Source: Betaproteobacteria bacterium (GTDB lineage Bacteria; Acidobacteriota; Terriglobia; Acidiferrales; UBA7541). From it: a stretch of DNA of 56,451 bases. Of this stretch, positions 54,978-56,451 are shown piece after piece. How positions within the stretch are numbered: the stretch's first letter is position 1; every line of letters starts with the position of its first letter. The stretch lies in contig CAJCHZ010000007.1 of NCBI GenBank assembly GCA_903970165.1, positions 1 to 56,451 of the forward strand, written 5' to 3'. The position numbers and the translations under genes are program-made. Under the pieces are notes generated by a model. The model was not told where the DNA came from and did no database searches. It saw only the letters and a list, made by a program, of their open reading frames with translations.

Positions 54978-55338
54978 TCTATCCGGGGTCTCATCCTTTG
55001 TTATTCGCTGCCGTTTACTGCCTTGCTCCCTCTTTACTTAGATGCCAAGTATTCCGCATTTGTGACCCCCCGCTTGCCTCCCGCGGCCGCAATAAATTGC
55101 CTAAGTGTTTCCCTTTTCCGCCAACCCTGTATCCGTCTGCCAGCAGGCCCGTTCGGCGCCATTTTGGGAAGCTTGTAAACTTCCTACTTTCAACAAGTTA
55201 TGGCGGGCTCAACGTTTTTAAGGGTGGCGAGGGTGACACCCCGGTTTTGCCCACTTCTCTCTCTCTCGATATAGGAGCAAATCACTCGCCAAAGGTCCCT
55301 CAGTAACTCCTTTAAATTCATTAGGCCCTGAGCCTCAC
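54978..55338. other. 361-base gap between the lolC-type and lolD genes
   Basis: No convincing gene on either strand. The + strand is pyrimidine-rich with CTCTCTCTCTC at about 55257-55267 and a short GGGTGACACCC palindrome at about 55229-55239. No intrinsic terminator is seen, so read-through from lolC to lolD is possible. Confidence 0.45.
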
Positions 55339-56451
55339 CTATTCATAGCGGAGAATCTCTACCGGCAAAAGGCGAGCTGCTGCCCGCGCAGGAAGCAGCG
55401 TGGCGCCAAAAGAAATTCCCATGGCCGCGAGCGTAATCCACACGCCGTCCAAAACGCTGGGATGGAATGGCACATAAGAAACCGCGTAGACTTGGGGGTC
55501 CAGCGGAATCAATTGATAGGTCCCCGCGATAATCGCAAACGTATAGCCAACGCACAGACCGATCGCGGTGCCCGTAAATCCGATCGCAATTCCCTGCCAC
55601 AGAAAAATTTTGCGGATTTGCGCGCGGCGGGTTCCCATAGACATTAAGACGGCAATGTCGCGCGCCTTATCCGTGACGGTCATCGAGAGCACGACAAGAA
55701 TGTTGAGTCCCGCAACGAATGTAATCAAGCCAATGAAGATCGCGGTGACGAGTTTTTCGAGACGCAAGGCGCGGAAAAGAGCTACGTTCTGCTCCATCCA
55801 GGTGCTCGCCAGAAAGTCTGGTCCGGCGACTTGTTCCGCCTGGCGGGCAACCTCCGCCGCGTTTGCTGGATGGGTTAGCCAGAATTCCAGCGCATTCACA
55901 ACATCGCTTGCGCCGGAAAGAGACTGCGCGGCGGGCAGCGTCATGAAGCACCAGTTTTTGTCGTAATCGTAAAAGCCGGAACTGAAAATTCCGGCAACGC
56001 GAAAACGGCGCGTGCGCGGAATTAAACCGAACGGTGTCAGCCGTCCCTGCGCGCTGGTGAGTGTTACATAATCGCCGGGAGCAATTTTCCAGTCGTCGGC
56101 AAGTTGCTTGCCGAGAAGCAGCGCCTCGACGCCATCTTTGTCTGGCGAAAAGTCGAGACCGCCGGCGACGATTTTCTGCAATGCCTCATCTCCACGCCGC
56201 TCGCGCGGCGGGTCGACGCCTTTTGCCACTACGCCGAGCGCCTGCCCTGCAAACGACAAAAGTACAGTCTGATAAACCGCGGGCGTTACCGTGCGCACTC
56301 CCGGGATCGCCGAAAGTTTTGCCGCCAGTGATTCGTAGTCGCGGATATCCTCCCCTGGGCGTGTCAACGAGACATGTGCGGTCACGCCAGACAAGCTGTC
56401 CTGGAGTGTCTCCCGGAAACCTGAGTTCATCGAAAGCGCGATGACGAGCGT
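55339..56451 (-). CDS. lolC: LolC/LolE-type lipoprotein-releasing permease, 5' end outside window
   Basis: Inner-membrane FtsX-fold permease that hands lipoproteins to LolA. The frame stays open to base 56451; just before the internal ATG at 56430 the frame reads TLVIALSMNSGFRETL, matching the first helix and hook region of LolC/E, so only the N-terminal helix is missing. A large periplasmic domain (YQTVLLSFAGQALGVVAKGVDP, LLGKQLADDWKIAPGDYVTL) precedes three helices (FIGLITFVAGLNILVVLSMTV, then VLMSMGTRRAQIRKIFLWQG). A single LolCE-like (LolF-type) subunit may suffice with LolD. Confidence 0.88.
   Translation of the reverse strand, partial: TLVIALSMNSGFRETLQDSLSGVTAHVSLTRPGEDIRDYESLAAKLSAIPGVRTVTPAVYQTVLLSFAGQALGVVAKGVDPPRERRGDEALQKIVAGGLDFSPDKDGVEALLLGKQLADDWKIAPGDYVTLTSAQGRLTPFGLIPRTRRFRVAGIFSSGFYDYDKNWCFMTLPAAQSLSGASDVVNALEFWLTHPANAAEVARQAEQVAGPDFLASTWMEQNVALFRALRLEKLVTAIFIGLITFVAGLNILVVLSMTVTDKARDIAVLMSMGTRRAQIRKIFLWQGIAIGFTGTAIGLCVGYTFAIIAGTYQLIPLDPQVYAVSYVPFHPSVLDGVWITLAAMGISFGATLLPARAAARLLPVEILRYE

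Overview
The window looks like chromosomal DNA of an Acidobacteriota bacterium, inferred from gene content and style rather than a marker gene. It is GC-rich and diderm (BamA, Skp, LolCD, a secretin). It carries secreted His-rich proteins, a very large YVTN-type beta-propeller lipoprotein, an FG-GAP-bearing secretin, an egtB-egtD pair, a BstA/YfiT-type DinB protein and a GSGCAG-type thioredoxin reductase. There is no rRNA, no tRNA I can recognise, no CRISPR array and no intact transposase.

Layout. (1) 1-4159: an osmoprotectant ABC transporter split in two. The binding protein (cut by the window edge) is on + and the permease/ATPase pair on -; between them lie a His-rich secreted protein and a frameshifted two-gene module (small HTH protein plus a nucleoside-deoxyribosyltransferase/TIR-like protein). 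(2) 4275-16704: mostly metabolic and thiol/redox genes: egtBD, GH57 glucanotransferase, Rrf2 regulator, ferredoxin, TlpA-like thioredoxin, UPF0173 hydrolase, O-methyltransferase, proline dehydrogenase, TrxB, BstA-like DinB protein, NTF2-like protein, cyclophilin, membrane protein and an MscL with a C-terminal zinc ribbon. (3) 16772-19467: an APC transporter with a cytosolic tail, then a non-coding stretch holding a candidate structured RNA with its own terminator and a 19-bp inverted repeat.

(4) 19468-25015 (-): an iron-uptake operon in which an FTR1-DUF2318 permease, two FtsX-type ABC permeases and an ABC ATPase are followed by a DUF971 protein. It resembles the Campylobacter FTR1/P19 locus, but I see no P19. 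Its ATPase carries a C-terminal DtxR-type metal-sensor domain with the metal ligands conserved, and a near-perfect 21-bp palindrome lies just upstream of the first gene. This is the strongest candidate for an undescribed system. (5) 25121-28249: a secretin with seven FG-GAP-like repeats, enough for one beta-propeller, inserted inside the secretin domain. (6) 28308-35384 (-): the rimP-nusA-infB-DUF503-rbfA-truB translation operon, with a promoter and an attenuator-like hairpin in its leader.

(7) 35548-42772: a DUF3142 gene overlapping a large TPR-like secreted protein gene, an M19 dipeptidase-like protein that has lost part of its metal site, an alpha/beta hydrolase, a His-rich small protein and a class II aldolase. 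(8) 42913-56451 (-): an envelope-biogenesis block read lolC-lolD-clpC-bamA-(4.6-kb beta-propeller lipoprotein)-skp and closed by a bidirectional terminator.

Two families of short palindromic intergenic repeats occur in two copies each. Start sites were refined from Shine-Dalgarno spacing, overlaps and known family N-termini; several genes use GTG or TTG.
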